A DNA stretch of 64,000 nt from Aldersonia sp. NBC_00410 (GCF_026342035.1 NZ_JAPENM010000004.1:310001-374000), one strand, 5' to 3'; positions 42,789 to 54,763 are shown, numbered from the stretch's first letter. Numbers and translations are program-made. The notes: generated by a model from the sequence alone, not told the origin.

Positions 42789-43979
42789 GTGTCGGGCATT
42801 CTGCTCGACATGACCGCAGCAACCGGGTTCGCCCTACTCGTCGCCATGGCCGTCGGGGTCGTCGTCGGCTGGCTGCTGCACGCCGCCCGCACGGGCGATC
42901 GCACCGCACGCGCGGAAGCGCAGCTGGCCGCGATGGCGGACAACGAACGGCTGCTTCGTCAGGCGCTCGGTGCGGCAAGCGAGGATTCGGCCCGGCGGCA
43001 TTCCGGTGCGATCGGCGACCAGGTGGAGGCCTTGGTCGGCCCGCTGCGGGCGGCGGTCGGGGCACTCACCGAACAGGTGGAGGACGTCGAACGAACCCGG
43101 ATGCAGGCGTATGCCGGGCTGCGCGAGCAAGTCGCCGGAATGCACCGCACCTCGCAGCAGCTGACCGACCAGACCGGCCAGCTCGTCACTGCCCTGCGGG
43201 CGCCGCAGATCCGGGGCCGGTGGGGCGAGCTGCAGCTCGAGCGGGTGGTCGAGCTGGCCGGCATGACCCGGCACTGCGACTTCGACACGCAGGTCGTCGG
43301 CGACGGTGTGCGTCCGGATCTGGTGGTGCGCCTCGCGGGCGGCAAGCAGATCGTGGTGGACGCGAAGGTTCCCTTCACCGGGTATCTGGACGCCGCGCAG
43401 GCCCGCACCACCGCCGAGCGTGACGAACATCTCGCCCGGCACGCACGGCAACTGCGCGCTCATATCGATCAGCTCGCGGCCAAGGCGTACTGGGCGGCGT
43501 TCGAGCCCTCCCCCGAGTTCGTCGTGCTCTTCCTTCCCGGCGATCCGTTCCTGGACGCCGCGCTCACCACCGAGCCCGGCCTGCTCGACTACGCCTTCGG
43601 CAAGAATGTGATCCTGACCACCCCGACGACATTGATCGCGTTGCTGCGCACCGTCGCGCACACCTGGCGCCAGGAGGCAATTACCCGCGAGGCAGCCACC
43701 ATCCAGCAGCTCGGGCGTGAGCTGTACGCCCGGCTCGGTACCGCGGGCAGGCACCTCGACCGGCTGGGGTCGCAACTCGGCAAAGCGGTCGACTCGTACA
43801 ACCACACCGTTGCCTCGATGGAATCTCGGGTGATGGTCACCGCACGCAGGCTCAACGAAATGGAGCTGTTCGAGGGCGATGTCGAGCCGATCAAGCAGAT
43901 CGATTCGTGGCCGCGAGCAGTCGGCTTTGCCGATCCTCGCGGTAGCGACGGACACGCCAACGACGTATTTCGAAGTTGA
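42789..43979 (+). CDS. rmuC: DNA recombination protein RmuC
   Basis: A 396-residue protein. An N-terminal membrane helix (about residues 9-31, [17 protein letters not shown]) is followed by coiled coil, then the RmuC nuclease-like domain: [48 protein letters not shown] and a long C-terminal helical part. RmuC limits DNA inversions at short inverted repeats. The start may be GTG 42789 or ATG 42810; neither has a strong ribosome site. It is divergent from sbcDC, which also processes inverted-repeat structures. Confidence 0.92.
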   Translation: MSGILLDMTAATGFALLVAMAVGVVVGWLLHAARTGDRTARAEAQLAAMADNERLLRQALGAASEDSARRHSGAIGDQVEALVGPLRAAVGALTEQVEDVERTRMQAYAGLREQVAGMHRTSQQLTDQTGQLVTALRAPQIRGRWGELQLERVVELAGMTRHCDFDTQVVGDGVRPDLVVRLAGGKQIVVDAKVPFTGYLDAAQARTTAERDEHLARHARQLRAHIDQLAAKAYWAAFEPSPEFVVLFLPGDPFLDAALTTEPGLLDYAFGKNVILTTPTTLIALLRTVAHTWRQEAITREAATIQQLGRELYARLGTAGRHLDRLGSQLGKAVDSYNHTVASMESRVMVTARRLNEMELFEGDVEPIKQIDSWPRAVGFADPRGSDGHANDVFRS

Positions 43980-43984
43980 GCCGT

Positions 43985-43990
43985 TAATGT
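43985..43990 (+). promoter_or_regulatory. Putative -10 element (TAATGT) of the DUF6542 gene
   Basis: TAATGT ends exactly 6 bases before GTG 43997; a likely leaderless promoter. Confidence 0.45.
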
Positions 43991-43996
43991 CGTGGG

Positions 43997-44791
43997 GTGT
44001 CTTCCTCGCAACGTGCGCGCTCCGGAGTGCCGGCTTCGCAGCGGTCGATACTCCAGAATGTGCCGGGCGTGCCGGCGTTCGGCGCGGTTCTCATCGCGGC
44101 CGGCGCCACTTTCCTCGGCGTCTTGATCTGCGCCTCGGGAGGAAACGAGCTCACTCGAACGTTCTCGGTGTTCTACCTGGGCGGTTGCGTCCTCGCGACG
44201 GCCGCGGTGCGCTACAAGGGCCTGTTCACCGCTGTCGTGCAGCCGCCGCTGGTGCTCTTCCTGGCGGTGCCGCTGGCCTACCAATTCATGACCGAGGATG
44301 CCGGCACGTCACCCAAGGACATCGCGCTCAACGCGGCCATCCCGTTGGTCAACCGCTTTCCGTTGATGCTGTTCACCACGCTCGCGACGCTTGCGCTCGC
44401 CGCGTACCGGGTGTACCTCAAGCGCAGCGGCCCTGCGGTGGCCGCCGAGCGGCGTTCCCGCAGCACGCCGCCCGCGCGGCCGACTCCGCCCGCTCCGCAG
44501 AAGGCGCCCGCTCCGCAGAAGGCGCCCCGGCCCACGACGGGCACCGGAGCCAGGGGAACGACGAGCGCCGGAGCCAGCGGCGTGCCGCCCGTTCGCAAGC
44601 GACCGGCTCGTCCGGTTCCGCCGGCCGGTCAGCCCGCCAGAGCGCAACAACATCAGCCACCGCCGCATCGGCCCGCCCCGTCGGCGCAGTACGTGCCCGC
44701 ACCGAGCGCTCGATTGCCGCAGGACGTCCCGGCGCACCCGATGCCGCAGGTCCGCTACCGGGACCGCGAGGGCCTGCCCAACGAAGCCTGA
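43997..44791 (+). CDS. DUF6542 domain membrane protein with Pro-rich tail
   Basis: A 264-residue protein. The DUF6542 part (residues about 20-140) has four membrane helices ([68 protein letters not shown]). From residue 145 the tail is cytoplasmic-type, Pro/Ala/Arg-rich and low-complexity, with an 18-bp tandem duplication encoding APQKAP twice. Homologues sit beside ispH in mycobacteria (Rv1111c). Function unknown. It is convergent with ispH, 5 bp apart. Confidence 0.78.
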   Translation: MSSSQRARSGVPASQRSILQNVPGVPAFGAVLIAAGATFLGVLICASGGNELTRTFSVFYLGGCVLATAAVRYKGLFTAVVQPPLVLFLAVPLAYQFMTEDAGTSPKDIALNAAIPLVNRFPLMLFTTLATLALAAYRVYLKRSGPAVAAERRSRSTPPARPTPPAPQKAPAPQKAPRPTTGTGARGTTSAGASGVPPVRKRPARPVPPAGQPARAQQHQPPPHRPAPSAQYVPAPSARLPQDVPAHPMPQVRYRDREGLPNEA

Positions 44792-44796
44792 ACCCG

Positions 44797-45804
44797 CTAG
44801 CTGCGGGCGGCGCGCAATTCGCGCGGCAAGGCGAAGACGAGCGTTTCGTTCGCCGTGGTCACCGGCTGCACATCGGCGAACCCGTGCTCGGCGAGCAGGT
44901 CGATCACCCCGCGCACGAGCACCTCGGGCACCGAGGCACCGGAGGTGATGCCGACGGTCTGCACGCCGTCGAGCCAGGCCGTATCCACTTCGCGGGCGTA
45001 ATCCACCAGGTAGGACGCCTTCGCTCCGGCGCCGAGGGCGACCTCGACAAGCCGGACGGAGTTCGAAGAATTGCGCGATCCGACGACGATCACGAGGTCG
45101 CATTCGGGGGCCATCGCCTTGACGGCCACCTGCCGGTTCTGGGTCGCATAGCAGATGTCGTCGCTCGGCGGATCCTGCAACAACGGGAAGCGCTGCCGCA
45201 GCCGGGCCACGGTCTCCATCGTCTCGTCCACGCTGAGCGTGGTCTGCGACAGCCAGATCACTTTCGATTCGTCGCGCACCGAGACCGAGTCGACCGACTC
45301 CGGCCCATCCACGAGCTGCACGTGCTCGGGCGCCTCGCCCGCCGTGCCCTCGACCTCCTCGTGGCCTTCGTGGCCGATCAGCAGGATGTCGTAGTCGTCG
45401 CGCGCGAACCGCTTCGCCTCCTGGTGCACCTTCGTCACCAGCGGGCAGGTCGCGTCGATCGTGCGCAGCCGACGGTCCGCGGCGGCGCTATGCACGGCCG
45501 GGGAGACCCCGTGCGCGGAGAAGACCAGCAACGATCCCTCCGGCACCTCGTCGGTCTCGCCGACGAAGATCACGCCCCGCTCGCTGAGCGTCTCGACCAC
45601 ATGGCGGTTGTGCACGATCTCTTTGCGCACGTAAATCGGTGCGCCGTGCCGCTCGAGCGCCTTCTCGACGGTCTCGACCGCCCGGTCGACCCCGGCGCAG
45701 TAACCCCGGGGCTCGGCCAGCAGCACCCGCTTACCACCCGCAGTCGTCGGAACGGCGCTCGCGGACTGCACGATGCCGACGTTGAGGGGAACAGCAGAAG
45801 ACAT
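44797..45804 (-). CDS. ispH: 4-hydroxy-3-methylbut-2-enyl diphosphate reductase
   Basis: A 335-residue LytB/IspH enzyme, the last step of the MEP isoprenoid pathway giving IPP and DMAPP. The three iron-sulfur Cys are in [11 protein letters not shown] (Cys36), [11 protein letters not shown] and [11 protein letters not shown]. The conserved [15 protein letters not shown] and [10 protein letters not shown] substrate motifs are present. ATG 45804 is preceded, 6 bases away, by TATCCT; a GTG nine codons upstream was rejected. The product feeds prenyl synthesis, including the short Z-prenyl transferase at 62.6 kb. Confidence 0.96.
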   Translation of the reverse strand: MSSAVPLNVGIVQSASAVPTTAGGKRVLLAEPRGYCAGVDRAVETVEKALERHGAPIYVRKEIVHNRHVVETLSERGVIFVGETDEVPEGSLLVFSAHGVSPAVHSAAADRRLRTIDATCPLVTKVHQEAKRFARDDYDILLIGHEGHEEVEGTAGEAPEHVQLVDGPESVDSVSVRDESKVIWLSQTTLSVDETMETVARLRQRFPLLQDPPSDDICYATQNRQVAVKAMAPECDLVIVVGSRNSSNSVRLVEVALGAGAKASYLVDYAREVDTAWLDGVQTVGITSGASVPEVLVRGVIDLLAEHGFADVQPVTTANETLVFALPRELRAARS

Positions 45805-45810
45805 GCCTTC

Positions 45811-45816
45811 AGGATA
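45811..45816 (-). promoter_or_regulatory. Putative -10 element (TATCCT) of ispH
   Basis: TATCCT on the minus strand ends exactly 6 bases before ATG 45804; a likely leaderless promoter. Confidence 0.5.
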
Positions 45817-45925
45817 CGGGTCGTGCCCCAATCAGCCCCGAATCCGAACCTCGGCGGGCGCCCGAACGGTCGCGAATCGGCTGCCCAACTACCAATGGCG
45901 CAGACAATCGGGCAATCTATGCCAT

Positions 45926-46477
45926 ATGATCCGTCCTCCCTATTTGGCCCGTGTCGCTACCGGTGCCGCCGTGTACGTGATCGAAGAGTCCCGCAAACTG
46001 CCCTCGACTGCCGTCACATTTCCGATGACGGCGCTGAGCCAGGTGCTGCAGAGTGCGATGCACTTGCAGCAGTTCGTCACCAGTCTCGCTATCAAGGGCG
46101 ACGAAGTGCTGAGCCAGTGGACGGGCGAGCGGCACGAGATACCCGAGTGGGCGACGTTCGACGAGGACGAGGCGTCCATCGACCTGCCCGAAAACGGCGA
46201 GACCGCCGGGGGACGCTTCGCCCTCTATTCGATGCCGCCGGTCGCGCCGGCCGAAGATCCGAACGTCTCGGAACTGCCGAACGGGCGGGTCGAGGAACCC
46301 GAGATCGCCCAGTACCTCGACTACGGCTCGCTGACCTTGGCCCAGCTGCGCGCGCGACTGCGCTCACTGTCGGTCGAAGAGCTCACCACACTGCTCGATT
46401 ACGAGGCCCGGACGCTGGCCCGCGCGCCGTTCCAGACCATGCTCGAGAATCGGATCGCCTCCGCGAAGGCCAAGTGA
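45926..46477 (+). CDS. Lipid droplet-associated protein-like (Rv1109c family)
   Basis: A 183-residue protein starting [20 protein letters not shown], with an amphipathic or hydrophobic N-terminal half (to about residue 55, [28 protein letters not shown]). A hydrophilic middle and a C-terminal helical segment ([25 protein letters not shown]) follow. The latter resembles dimerising segments of small DNA- or lipid-associated proteins. The family is annotated as lipid droplet-associated in mycolata; the role is unproven. Its stop overlaps the xseA GTG start, so it is the first gene of an operon with xseAB. Confidence 0.78.
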   Translation: MIRPPYLARVATGAAVYVIEESRKLPSTAVTFPMTALSQVLQSAMHLQQFVTSLAIKGDEVLSQWTGERHEIPEWATFDEDEASIDLPENGETAGGRFALYSMPPVAPAEDPNVSELPNGRVEEPEIAQYLDYGSLTLAQLRARLRSLSVEELTTLLDYEARTLARAPFQTMLENRIASAKAK

Positions 46478-47817
46478 CCCGCGAGTCCCCGCGCACCGCC
46501 GCAGCACCGGATTCACCGCGTTCCGCGGTAGCACCAGAGTCACCGCGAGCAAGGACCGCGAACTCTGCCGCGCAGCCCTGGCCGGTGCGGACCGTGTCGA
46601 ACAAGGTCGCCCAGTGGATCGAGCGACTCGGCAGCGTCTGGGTCGAGGGCCAGGTCACCCAGATCAACATCCGGCCCGGTACGCGAACGGCGTTCCTCGT
46701 CCTGCGCGATCCGGTCGCAGACATGTCGCTGTCGGTCACCTGCAGCCCCGACCTTGTCCGCGATGCACCGGTGCCGCTGCGCGAGGGCACCCGCGTCATC
46801 GTCTACGGCAAGATGTCCTACTTCCCCGGCCGGGGTTCGCTTTCGTTGCGGATCACCGAGATTCGCGCGGTCGGCATCGGCGAACTGCTCGCCAGGATCG
46901 AACGGCTGCGCGGCCTGCTCGCTGCCGAGGGACTGTTCGACGCACGGCTCAAGCGCCCCATTCCGTTCCTGCCCGGCACCGTCGGCCTGATCACCGGGCG
47001 GGCCAGCGCCGCCGAACACGACGTTCTGGAGGTCGCCCGAAATCGTTGGCCCGCAGTACAATTCAAGGTTCGAAACACCGCGGTGCAGGGACCCACGGCG
47101 GTGTCGCAGATCCTGTCCGCACTCACCGAGCTCGATCGCGACCCGCGGGTGGACGTGATCGTCCTCGCCCGCGGTGGCGGCAGCGTCGAAGACCTGCTGC
47201 CGTTCTCCGACGAGGCGCTGTGCCGAGCCATCTCCGCCTGCACCACCCCCGTGATCAGCGCGATCGGGCACGAACCCGACTCCCCGCTGTGCGACCACGT
47301 CGCCGACCTGCGTGCCGCGACACCGACCGACGCGGCAAAACGAGTGGTGCCCGACGCCGCCGCCGAGGAGGCCAGGGTGCGCGAGCTGCGCGACCGGGCC
47401 GCCGCGGCACTGCGCGGTTGGGTGCAGCGCGAGGCGCACCTGCTCGCAGCAATGCGCAGCAGGCCCGTCCTGGCCGACCCGCTCGGGCAACTGCGTCACC
47501 GCGACGAGGAGATCGAGCGGCTACGCGGCACGGCCCGCCGCGACCTGCACCGGTCGATCGAGGTGGAGCAGACCACCACCCGCCACCTGCGGGAGCGGCT
47601 GGCCACCCTCGGTCCGGCGGCGACGCTCGCACGTGGCTACGCCGTGGTCCAGCGGGTCGGGATCGAGGAACCGCACGTGGTGCGCTCGGTTGCCGACGCC
47701 CCACCCGGGGCGCAACTGCGGATCCGGGTCGCCGATGGCGCCGTGACCGCCGCTTCGCTGGGACCCGACAAACCGGGACCCGAAAAACTGGGACCCAACA
47801 ACCGTGGGAGTCGATGA
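46474..47817 (+). CDS. xseA: Exodeoxyribonuclease VII large subunit
   Basis: A 447-residue XseA. After a low-complexity N-terminus with repeated SPR units come the OB fold ([18 protein letters not shown]), the catalytic domain with the [12 protein letters not shown] motif ([14 protein letters not shown]) and [28 protein letters not shown]. The coiled-coil and C-terminal ARGYAVVQ segment follow. It degrades single-stranded DNA with XseB. GTG 46474 overlaps the preceding stop. The tail has a short repeat [15 protein letters not shown]. Confidence 0.94.
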   Translation: MTRESPRTAAAPDSPRSAVAPESPRARTANSAAQPWPVRTVSNKVAQWIERLGSVWVEGQVTQINIRPGTRTAFLVLRDPVADMSLSVTCSPDLVRDAPVPLREGTRVIVYGKMSYFPGRGSLSLRITEIRAVGIGELLARIERLRGLLAAEGLFDARLKRPIPFLPGTVGLITGRASAAEHDVLEVARNRWPAVQFKVRNTAVQGPTAVSQILSALTELDRDPRVDVIVLARGGGSVEDLLPFSDEALCRAISACTTPVISAIGHEPDSPLCDHVADLRAATPTDAAKRVVPDAAAEEARVRELRDRAAAALRGWVQREAHLLAAMRSRPVLADPLGQLRHRDEEIERLRGTARRDLHRSIEVEQTTTRHLRERLATLGPAATLARGYAVVQRVGIEEPHVVRSVADAPPGAQLRIRVADGAVTAASLGPDKPGPEKLGPNNRGSR

Positions 47818-47820
47818 GCT

Positions 47821-48063
47821 GTGCCCGACCCATCCGAACTCGACGTATCCGAACTCGGCTACGAACAGGCCCGCGACGAACTCGCCGACGTGGTCCGCAC
47901 ACTCGAACAGGGCGGCCTCGACCTCGACGCATCGCTCGCGCTGTGGGAGCGCGGTGAAGCGCTCGCGCAGCGCTGCGAGGAGCATCTCGCCGGCGCCAGG
48001 GCCAGGATCGAACGCGCACTCGGCACCGCCGAGACCGACGACGAATCCGACGACGAGCGGTAG
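47821..48063 (+). CDS. xseB: Exodeoxyribonuclease VII small subunit
   Basis: An 80-residue XseB with the typical [20 protein letters not shown] start and [26 protein letters not shown] helix, then an acidic tail. It binds several-fold to XseA's coiled coil. It starts at GTG 47821, three bases after the xseA stop. Confidence 0.93.
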   Translation: MPDPSELDVSELGYEQARDELADVVRTLEQGGLDLDASLALWERGEALAQRCEEHLAGARARIERALGTAETDDESDDER

Positions 48064-48084
48064 CAGCCGACGTCGTCGGCCCGC

Positions 48085-48090
48085 TAGCGT
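48085..48090 (+). promoter_or_regulatory. Putative -10 element (TAGCGT) before the gene at 48097
   Basis: TAGCGT ends exactly 6 bases before GTG 48097; a likely leaderless promoter independent of xseAB. Confidence 0.5.
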
Positions 48091-48096
48091 GAGCTG

Positions 48097-48597
48097 GTGG
48101 CCGAACCTCGTGCCAGCGCACCGATCTTGTTCGGAGCGCGTTCCGACAACACCGACCTGCTGCCGTGGTCGTGGGCGCGCAACCGGCTGCGGACCGCACC
48201 GACCTACTGGCTGGCGAGCACCAAACCCGATGGACGGCCGCACTGCAGGCCGGTCTGGGGCGTTTGGCTCGATGAACAGTTCTGGTTCAGCACCGGCTCG
48301 CTCGCTCGGCACAATCTGGCAGGCAACGACGCGGTGACCGTCCACCTCGACGACGGCGATGCCGCGCTGATCGTGGAGGGCCGGGCACACCGCGTCCGCG
48401 ATCGTGGCGAGCTACAGCAGATGTGTGACGCCTACAGCCCGAAGTACGACTGGCCGATGGCACCGGAAGGCGACGAGGTCCGCGACCGCGACGGCACGGG
48501 CGGACCGGTGTTCGTGGTGCACGGCGAGGTCGCGTTCGGCTGGCGCACGGGGTTCACCCAGCAGACCCGCTGGACGTTCGAGAGCCCGGCGCGCTAG
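48097..48597 (+). CDS. Pyridoxamine 5'-phosphate oxidase-fold (PPOX/F420-type) protein
   Basis: A 166-residue split-barrel protein: TYWLASTKPDGRPHCRPVWGVW, the phosphate/flavin-binding first strands, then FWFSTGSLARHNLAGNDAVTVHL and AALIVEGRAHRV. This matches small mycobacterial PPOX/FDOR-like proteins that bind flavin or F420. It has no membrane segment. The stop overlaps that of the convergent DUF4245 gene by 4 bases. The cofactor cannot be settled from sequence. Confidence 0.82.
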   Translation: MAEPRASAPILFGARSDNTDLLPWSWARNRLRTAPTYWLASTKPDGRPHCRPVWGVWLDEQFWFSTGSLARHNLAGNDAVTVHLDDGDAALIVEGRAHRVRDRGELQQMCDAYSPKYDWPMAPEGDEVRDRDGTGGPVFVVHGEVAFGWRTGFTQQTRWTFESPAR

Positions 48598-49160
48598 CGG
48601 TCGAGCGGGGGTGCTTCCGACACCGCATCCGCAAGTTCGGTGAAGTCCTCGGTGCTGCCGGAGCCCCGAATCAGCACGCGCACCCCACCGAGGTCGGTGG
48701 CCCAGGCCGGCTCGCTGCCCTGCTCCGCGTAGACCACCCAGGTCCGGCCGTCGATCTGCTCGGCACCGGATGCGGCGCGCTTGCCGACCATCGCCGGCAC
48801 CAGCGCCTCCTCGGTCGCGTCGGTCTGACTCAGCTGGACGTAGCGGCCGTCGTCGGTGATGTAGCCGACCGTGCTCACCTCGCCGCCGCCCTCTTCGGTG
48901 ATCGTGGTGCGGCCACCCGAGTTGGGCTTCCAGCTGTCCGGGACATGCGGGTTGCGGATCGGGAAAGACAGTGTCGAGGCGTCGGACACGAGCGCAGCAT
49001 CGATGTCGAAGTCCGGCACCGGCCCCTGCTTCGCACCGAACGGCGCCACGCTGCACATGCTTGCCGCACCGGCGAACGCCAGGCAGATCAGCACGAGCGG
49101 GAGCAAGGAAAGCGCCATGTCCCGTTGGTTGTGCAGGATCCGCGGTTTGTCGTTAGCCAC
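48594..49160 (-). CDS. DUF4245 domain-containing membrane-anchored protein
   Basis: A 188-residue protein. After a cytoplasmic stretch (ANDKPRILHNQRDM) comes one membrane helix (about 17-34, SLLPLVLICLAFAGAAS) and an extracytoplasmic DUF4245 domain: ASTLSFPIRNPHVPDSWKPN, GGEVSTVGYITDDGRYVQLS, then TWVVYAEQGSEPAWATDLGG. Function unknown; it neighbours glpX in mycolata generally. GTG 49160 was chosen, with GATACT six bases upstream of it. Divergent from glpX over 116 bp. Confidence 0.85.
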   Translation of the reverse strand: MANDKPRILHNQRDMALSLLPLVLICLAFAGAASMCSVAPFGAKQGPVPDFDIDAALVSDASTLSFPIRNPHVPDSWKPNSGGRTTITEEGGGEVSTVGYITDDGRYVQLSQTDATEEALVPAMVGKRAASGAEQIDGRTWVVYAEQGSEPAWATDLGGVRVLIRGSGSTEDFTELADAVSEAPPLDR

Positions 49161-49276
49161 GCGTCCAGTATCGCGTACGCCGCGTCCGGACCCACGAACG
49201 GCCGGTTCCAGCGCTGATGAGACAATCACCCCAGATCATCCGCGCCGTTGCGTGACGCACTCAGGAGGCCCTGCGC

Positions 49277-50317
49277 ATGACGACCACCAGCACCCCCCGC
49301 CGCCGCGAGGCACCTGACCGCAACCTGGCGATGGAGCTGGTTCGAGTCACCGAGGCGGGTGCGATGTCCGCCGGCCGCTGGGTCGGTCGCGGCGACAAGG
49401 AGGGCGGCGACGGCGCAGCCGTGGACGCCATCCGGCAACTGGTGTCCAGCGTCTCGATGAACGGCATCGTCGTCATCGGCGAGGGCGAGAAGGACGAAGC
49501 GCCGATGCTCTACAACGGCGAACTCGTCGGCAATGGCGACGGCCCGGACTGCGACTTCGCGGTCGACCCGGTCGACGGCACCACGCTGATGGCCAAGGGC
49601 ATGCCCAACGCCATCACCGTGCTCGCGGTCGCCGAGCGCGGCGCGATGTTCGACCCCTCCGCCGTCTTCTACATGGAGAAGCTCGCGGTCGGCCCGGACG
49701 CCGCGGACGCCATCGACATCACCGCGCCGGCTGCCGAGAATGTCCGCCGCGTCGCGAAGGCAAAAAAAGAGCTGGTCTCCGACCTGACGGTCTGCATCCT
49801 CGATCGCCCCCGGCACGCCCAACTGATCGAGGAGGTCCGCGGCACCGGCGCGCGGATCCGGCTCATCAGCGACGGCGACGTGGCAGGCGCGATCGCCGCA
49901 GCCCGCCCCGGCGCCGGCACCGACATGCTGATCGGCATCGGTGGCACCCCCGAGGGCATCATCGCCGCCTGCGCGATGCGCTGTATGGGCGGTGCGCTGC
50001 AGGGCAGGCTCGCCCCGAAGGATGACGACGAGCGCCAGAAGGCCATCGACGCCGGCCACGACCTGGACCGGGTGCTGCTGACCGAGGACCTCGTCGCCGG
50101 TGAGAACGTCTTTTTCGCCGCGACCGGCGTCACCGACGGCGACCTGCTGCGCGGCGTGCGATACAGCGGTGGCGGCGCGACCACGCAGTCCATCGTGATG
50201 CGCTCGAAGTCCGGCACGGTCCGGATGATCGACGCCTACCATCGCCTGACGAAGCTGCGCGAGTTCTCCTCGGTCGACTTCCTCGGCGACGAGTCCGCCG
50301 CGCCGCCGATGCCCTGA
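49277..50317 (+). CDS. glpX: Class II fructose-1,6-bisphosphatase
   Basis: A 346-residue GlpX, the gluconeogenic FBPase of mycolata. Metal and substrate motifs: [27 protein letters not shown], the [16 protein letters not shown] motif (D-P-x-D-G-T type), and [23 protein letters not shown] 49277 follows AGGAGG. It is followed by the two fumarase genes at 45 bp and then 20 bp, suggesting one carbon-flow transcript. Confidence 0.96.
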   Translation: MTTTSTPRRREAPDRNLAMELVRVTEAGAMSAGRWVGRGDKEGGDGAAVDAIRQLVSSVSMNGIVVIGEGEKDEAPMLYNGELVGNGDGPDCDFAVDPVDGTTLMAKGMPNAITVLAVAERGAMFDPSAVFYMEKLAVGPDAADAIDITAPAAENVRRVAKAKKELVSDLTVCILDRPRHAQLIEEVRGTGARIRLISDGDVAGAIAAARPGAGTDMLIGIGGTPEGIIAACAMRCMGGALQGRLAPKDDDERQKAIDAGHDLDRVLLTEDLVAGENVFFAATGVTDGDLLRGVRYSGGGATTQSIVMRSKSGTVRMIDAYHRLTKLREFSSVDFLGDESAAPPMP

Positions 50318-50362
50318 CCCGAGCGACCCCACACAGCCCTAACTCCCTAGGACGCGAGAACC

Positions 50363-52015
<1,653 letters not shown>

Positions 52016-52022
52016 ACAACAC

Positions 52023-52028
52023 TAGTCT
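52023..52028 (+). promoter_or_regulatory. Putative -10 element (TAGTCT) of fumC
   Basis: TAGTCT ends 7 bases before ATG 52036, so fumC may have its own leaderless promoter inside the 20-bp gap after the class I gene. Confidence 0.4.
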
Positions 52029-52035
52029 CGGGTGT

Positions 52036-53433
52036 ATGAGCGATCCCGAGCAGCAGTACCGCATCGAACACGACACCATGGGCGAGGTCCGCGTCCCGGT
52101 CGACGCGCTGTGGCGTGCGCAGACGCAGCGCGCGGTGGAGAACTTCCCGATCAGCGGCCGCCCGCTCGAACGCACCCAGATCCGCGCGATGGGCCAGCTC
52201 AAGGCCGCATGCGCGCAGGTGAACAAGGATCTCGGCCTGCTCGACGCCGAAAAGGCGGACGCGATCATCGCTGCGGCGAACGAGATCGCCGCGGGGCGGC
52301 ACGATGACCAGTTCCCGATCGATGTGTTTCAGACCGGCTCCGGCACCAGTTCGAACATGAACGCCAACGAGGTGATCGCCTCGATCGCCAAGCTGGGCGG
52401 CGTCGACGTGCACCCCAACGACCACGTGAACATGTCGCAGTCCTCGAATGACACGTTCCCCACCGCCACGCACCTCGCGGCTACCGAAGCCGCAGTCACC
52501 GATCTCGTCCCTGCGCTGGGCCATCTGCGACTCGCGTTGCTGGACAAGGCTTCCCAGTGGAAGGACGTGGTGAAGTCCGGCCGCACCCATCTGATGGACG
52601 CGGTACCGGTCACGCTCGGTCAGGAGTTCGGCGGATACGCCCGGCAGATCGAGGCCGGGATGGAACGCGTAACGGCCACCCTGCCCCGCCTCGGTGAACT
52701 GCCGATCGGCGGCACCGCGGTCGGTACCGGGCTCAACGCGCCGGATGGGTTCGGCGAGAAGGTCGTTGCGGAGCTGGTGAAGTCGACCGGGATCGACGCG
52801 CTCACCGAGGCGAAGGACCATTTCGAGGCGCAGGCAGCGCGCGACGGTCTGGTCGAGGCTTCCGGTGCATTGCGCACCATTGCGGTGTCGTTGACCAAGA
52901 TCGCCAACGACATTCGTTGGATGGGGTCCGGCCCACTCACCGGGCTGGCCGAACTGCAACTGCCCGACCTGCAGCCGGGCAGCTCGATCATGCCGGGCAA
53001 GGTCAATCCCGTTCTGCCCGAAGCGGTGACACAGGTCGCGGCCCAGGTGATCGGGAACGACGCGGCGCTCGCCTTCGGTGGGGCGTCGGGCGCTTTCGAG
53101 CTCAACGTCTACATTCCGATGATGGCGCGCAACCTGCTCGAGTCGTTCAAGTTGCTGGCCAACGTCTCTCGGCTGTTCGCCGACCGGTGCATCATCGGAC
53201 TGGTGGCCGACGTCGACCGGTTGCGCAGGCTCGCCGAGTCCTCACCGTCCATCGTCACCCCGCTGAACTCGGCCATCGGCTACGAGGAGGCCGCCGCGGT
53301 GGCGAAGCAGGCGCTGAAGGAGAAGAAGACGATTAGGCAGACCGTGGTCGACCGCGGACTGATCGGCGAAAAGCTGTCCGAGGAGGAACTCGACCGCCGA
53401 CTCGACGTACTGGGCATGGCCAAGGTGAAGTAG
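52036..53433 (+). CDS. fumC: Class II fumarate hydratase
   Basis: A 465-residue member of the fumarase/aspartase superfamily. Features: [53 protein letters not shown], and the signature [12 protein letters not shown] with the catalytic-loop Ser. It is iron-independent and oxygen-stable, catalysing the same hydration of fumarate to malate as the preceding gene product. Confidence 0.95.
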   Translation: MSDPEQQYRIEHDTMGEVRVPVDALWRAQTQRAVENFPISGRPLERTQIRAMGQLKAACAQVNKDLGLLDAEKADAIIAAANEIAAGRHDDQFPIDVFQTGSGTSSNMNANEVIASIAKLGGVDVHPNDHVNMSQSSNDTFPTATHLAATEAAVTDLVPALGHLRLALLDKASQWKDVVKSGRTHLMDAVPVTLGQEFGGYARQIEAGMERVTATLPRLGELPIGGTAVGTGLNAPDGFGEKVVAELVKSTGIDALTEAKDHFEAQAARDGLVEASGALRTIAVSLTKIANDIRWMGSGPLTGLAELQLPDLQPGSSIMPGKVNPVLPEAVTQVAAQVIGNDAALAFGGASGAFELNVYIPMMARNLLESFKLLANVSRLFADRCIIGLVADVDRLRRLAESSPSIVTPLNSAIGYEEAAAVAKQALKEKKTIRQTVVDRGLIGEKLSEEELDRRLDVLGMAKVK

Positions 53434-53481
53434 TCGGCGTTATCGTCGGCTGCACATCCGGATCAGGGGAGGATCATCCAC

Positions 53482-53916
53482 ATGAGCGAGGCAACCGAAC
53501 TTCACGTCGATGCCGTGAGCACCGTCCGCAACTTCCTTAAGCTGCTCGAACTCGGCGACGTCGACGGCGCGTTCGCCCTGGTCGATCCCGACATCGAGTG
53601 GCGCAACACGACGCTGCCCACCGTCCGTGGCGCCGACCGCGCGCGCAAGGCGTTCCGTTCGATGGATCGCTACGACATGTCGTTCGCGGTCGAGATCCAC
53701 CACATCGCCGGCGAAGGCGGTACGGGAGAACGCGACGTCGTGCTGACCGAGCGCACCGACTACCTCGGCAAGGGCACGTTCAAGGTCGGCTTCTGGGTGT
53801 GCGGCACGTTCGAGTTGCGGCGCGGCAAGATCGTGCTCTGGCACGACCATTTCAGCTGGATCGACCTGTTGCGCGGCACCTCGGTCGGCGCGCTGAGCGC
53901 GCTCCGACGCCGCTAG
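53482..53916 (+). CDS. Limonene-1,2-epoxide hydrolase-like SnoaL/NTF2-fold protein
   Basis: A 144-residue cone-shaped-barrel protein. The catalytic triad pattern of limonene epoxide hydrolases is seen: Arg-x-Asp in LTERTDYL and a later Asp in VLWHDHFSWID. The N-terminal helix region VRNFLKLLELGDVDGAFALVDPD and NTTLPTVRGADRARKAF match the EphG type. It would open an epoxide, possibly of a fatty acid or sterol. ATG 53482, ribosome site AGGGGAGG. Convergent with the desaturase-like gene, 10 bp apart. Confidence 0.82.
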   Translation: MSEATELHVDAVSTVRNFLKLLELGDVDGAFALVDPDIEWRNTTLPTVRGADRARKAFRSMDRYDMSFAVEIHHIAGEGGTGERDVVLTERTDYLGKGTFKVGFWVCGTFELRRGKIVLWHDHFSWIDLLRGTSVGALSALRRR

Positions 53917-53926
53917 CCGGGGTCGA

Positions 53927-54757
53927 TCAGGAAACGACGCCGCCGAGCACGTCCGCGAACTCGGGGCGGTCGGCGATCTCCCACTGCCGCAGCAGCGGCG
54001 CAAAGACCAGCTCCGCCTCGCGGCGCGGGTCGTAGATGCCGGCTTCGGCCAGTTCGTCGACCGTATCCCGGCCGAGCAGCGCCAGCTCGGGCGTCGCGAA
54101 GTTGCGTACCCGGTCGGCGATCGCGGCCACGGTCTGCTCATGGGCGACCTTCAGGCCGGCGTCGACGAGATTCACGTACACCTGGCGCTGCATCTCGTCG
54201 TCGACGGCGATGCGATTGCAGATCGCGGCAATGACCGGATTTTTGGTGTAGGCAGCGAGGCTGCGGTGCCGCAGCGCCGCGGCGGTCTCGTCGAACGCGC
54301 AGTTCACCAGCAATTCCAGCAGGTGCAGCGGCGGGCGGTCGAAGCCCTCGGTCATGAAGCGCATGCGACGCCGCTCGAGTTCCACCGGGTCGACAGCTCG
54401 GGTCACCATCAGGAAGTCGCGCAACACGATCGCGTGCCGGTGCTCTTCTGCTGTCCAGCGGTTGACCCAGCGCCACCACTGCCCGATGTACATATTTCGG
54501 GCGATCTCGCGATGGTAGGACGGCCCATTGTCGGCGACGAGCACACTCACGGTCAGTGCGACCTTCTCCACCTCGTCGAGGTGCGACTGGTTCGGCGACC
54601 AGTCCTCGCCGCCGAGGAAGGCGAAGTTCCGTCCCTCGTCCCACGCGATGAAATCCTGCGGTTGCCAGATATCCGCCTCGGCGACATGGCGGCGGTAGTT
54701 CAGCTCGATCTCGAACGCGAGTGCCTCGAGGAGTTCTGCGTCGGTATGGTTCTGCAC
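53927..54757 (-). CDS. Acyl-ACP desaturase-like protein (DesA2-type) with a degenerate diiron motif
   Basis: A 276-residue helical ferritin-like protein of the stearoyl-ACP desaturase family, at the genomic place of M. tuberculosis desA2. The first diiron motif is intact: WTAEEHRHAIVLRDF with Glu105 and His108. The second motif, normally D-E-x-R-H, reads D186-D-E-M-Q190, so by ungapped alignment the ligand Glu is Asp187 and the ligand His is Gln190. The helix before it has YTKNP where a ligand Glu is expected. The rest, ENFAFLGG-like NFAFLGGEDWSPNQSHL and VDPVELERRRMRFM, follows the family. GTG 54757 lies 6 bases after TACCGT. It may be inactive or have another function. Confidence 0.8.
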   Translation of the reverse strand: MQNHTDAELLEALAFEIELNYRRHVAEADIWQPQDFIAWDEGRNFAFLGGEDWSPNQSHLDEVEKVALTVSVLVADNGPSYHREIARNMYIGQWWRWVNRWTAEEHRHAIVLRDFLMVTRAVDPVELERRRMRFMTEGFDRPPLHLLELLVNCAFDETAAALRHRSLAAYTKNPVIAAICNRIAVDDEMQRQVYVNLVDAGLKVAHEQTVAAIADRVRNFATPELALLGRDTVDELAEAGIYDPRREAELVFAPLLRQWEIADRPEFADVLGGVVS

Positions 54758-54763
54758 CCGATC

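Noticed and set aside
44490-44530. Repeat array in the DUF6542 gene as a regulatory element
   Set aside because: It is an in-frame 18-bp duplication in a Pro/Ala-rich coding tail, better explained by slippage.
43879-46473. Extension of xseA upstream through three other genes
   Set aside because: The frame is merely open; the OB-fold region begins soon after GTG 46474, which overlaps the previous stop in an operon-like way.
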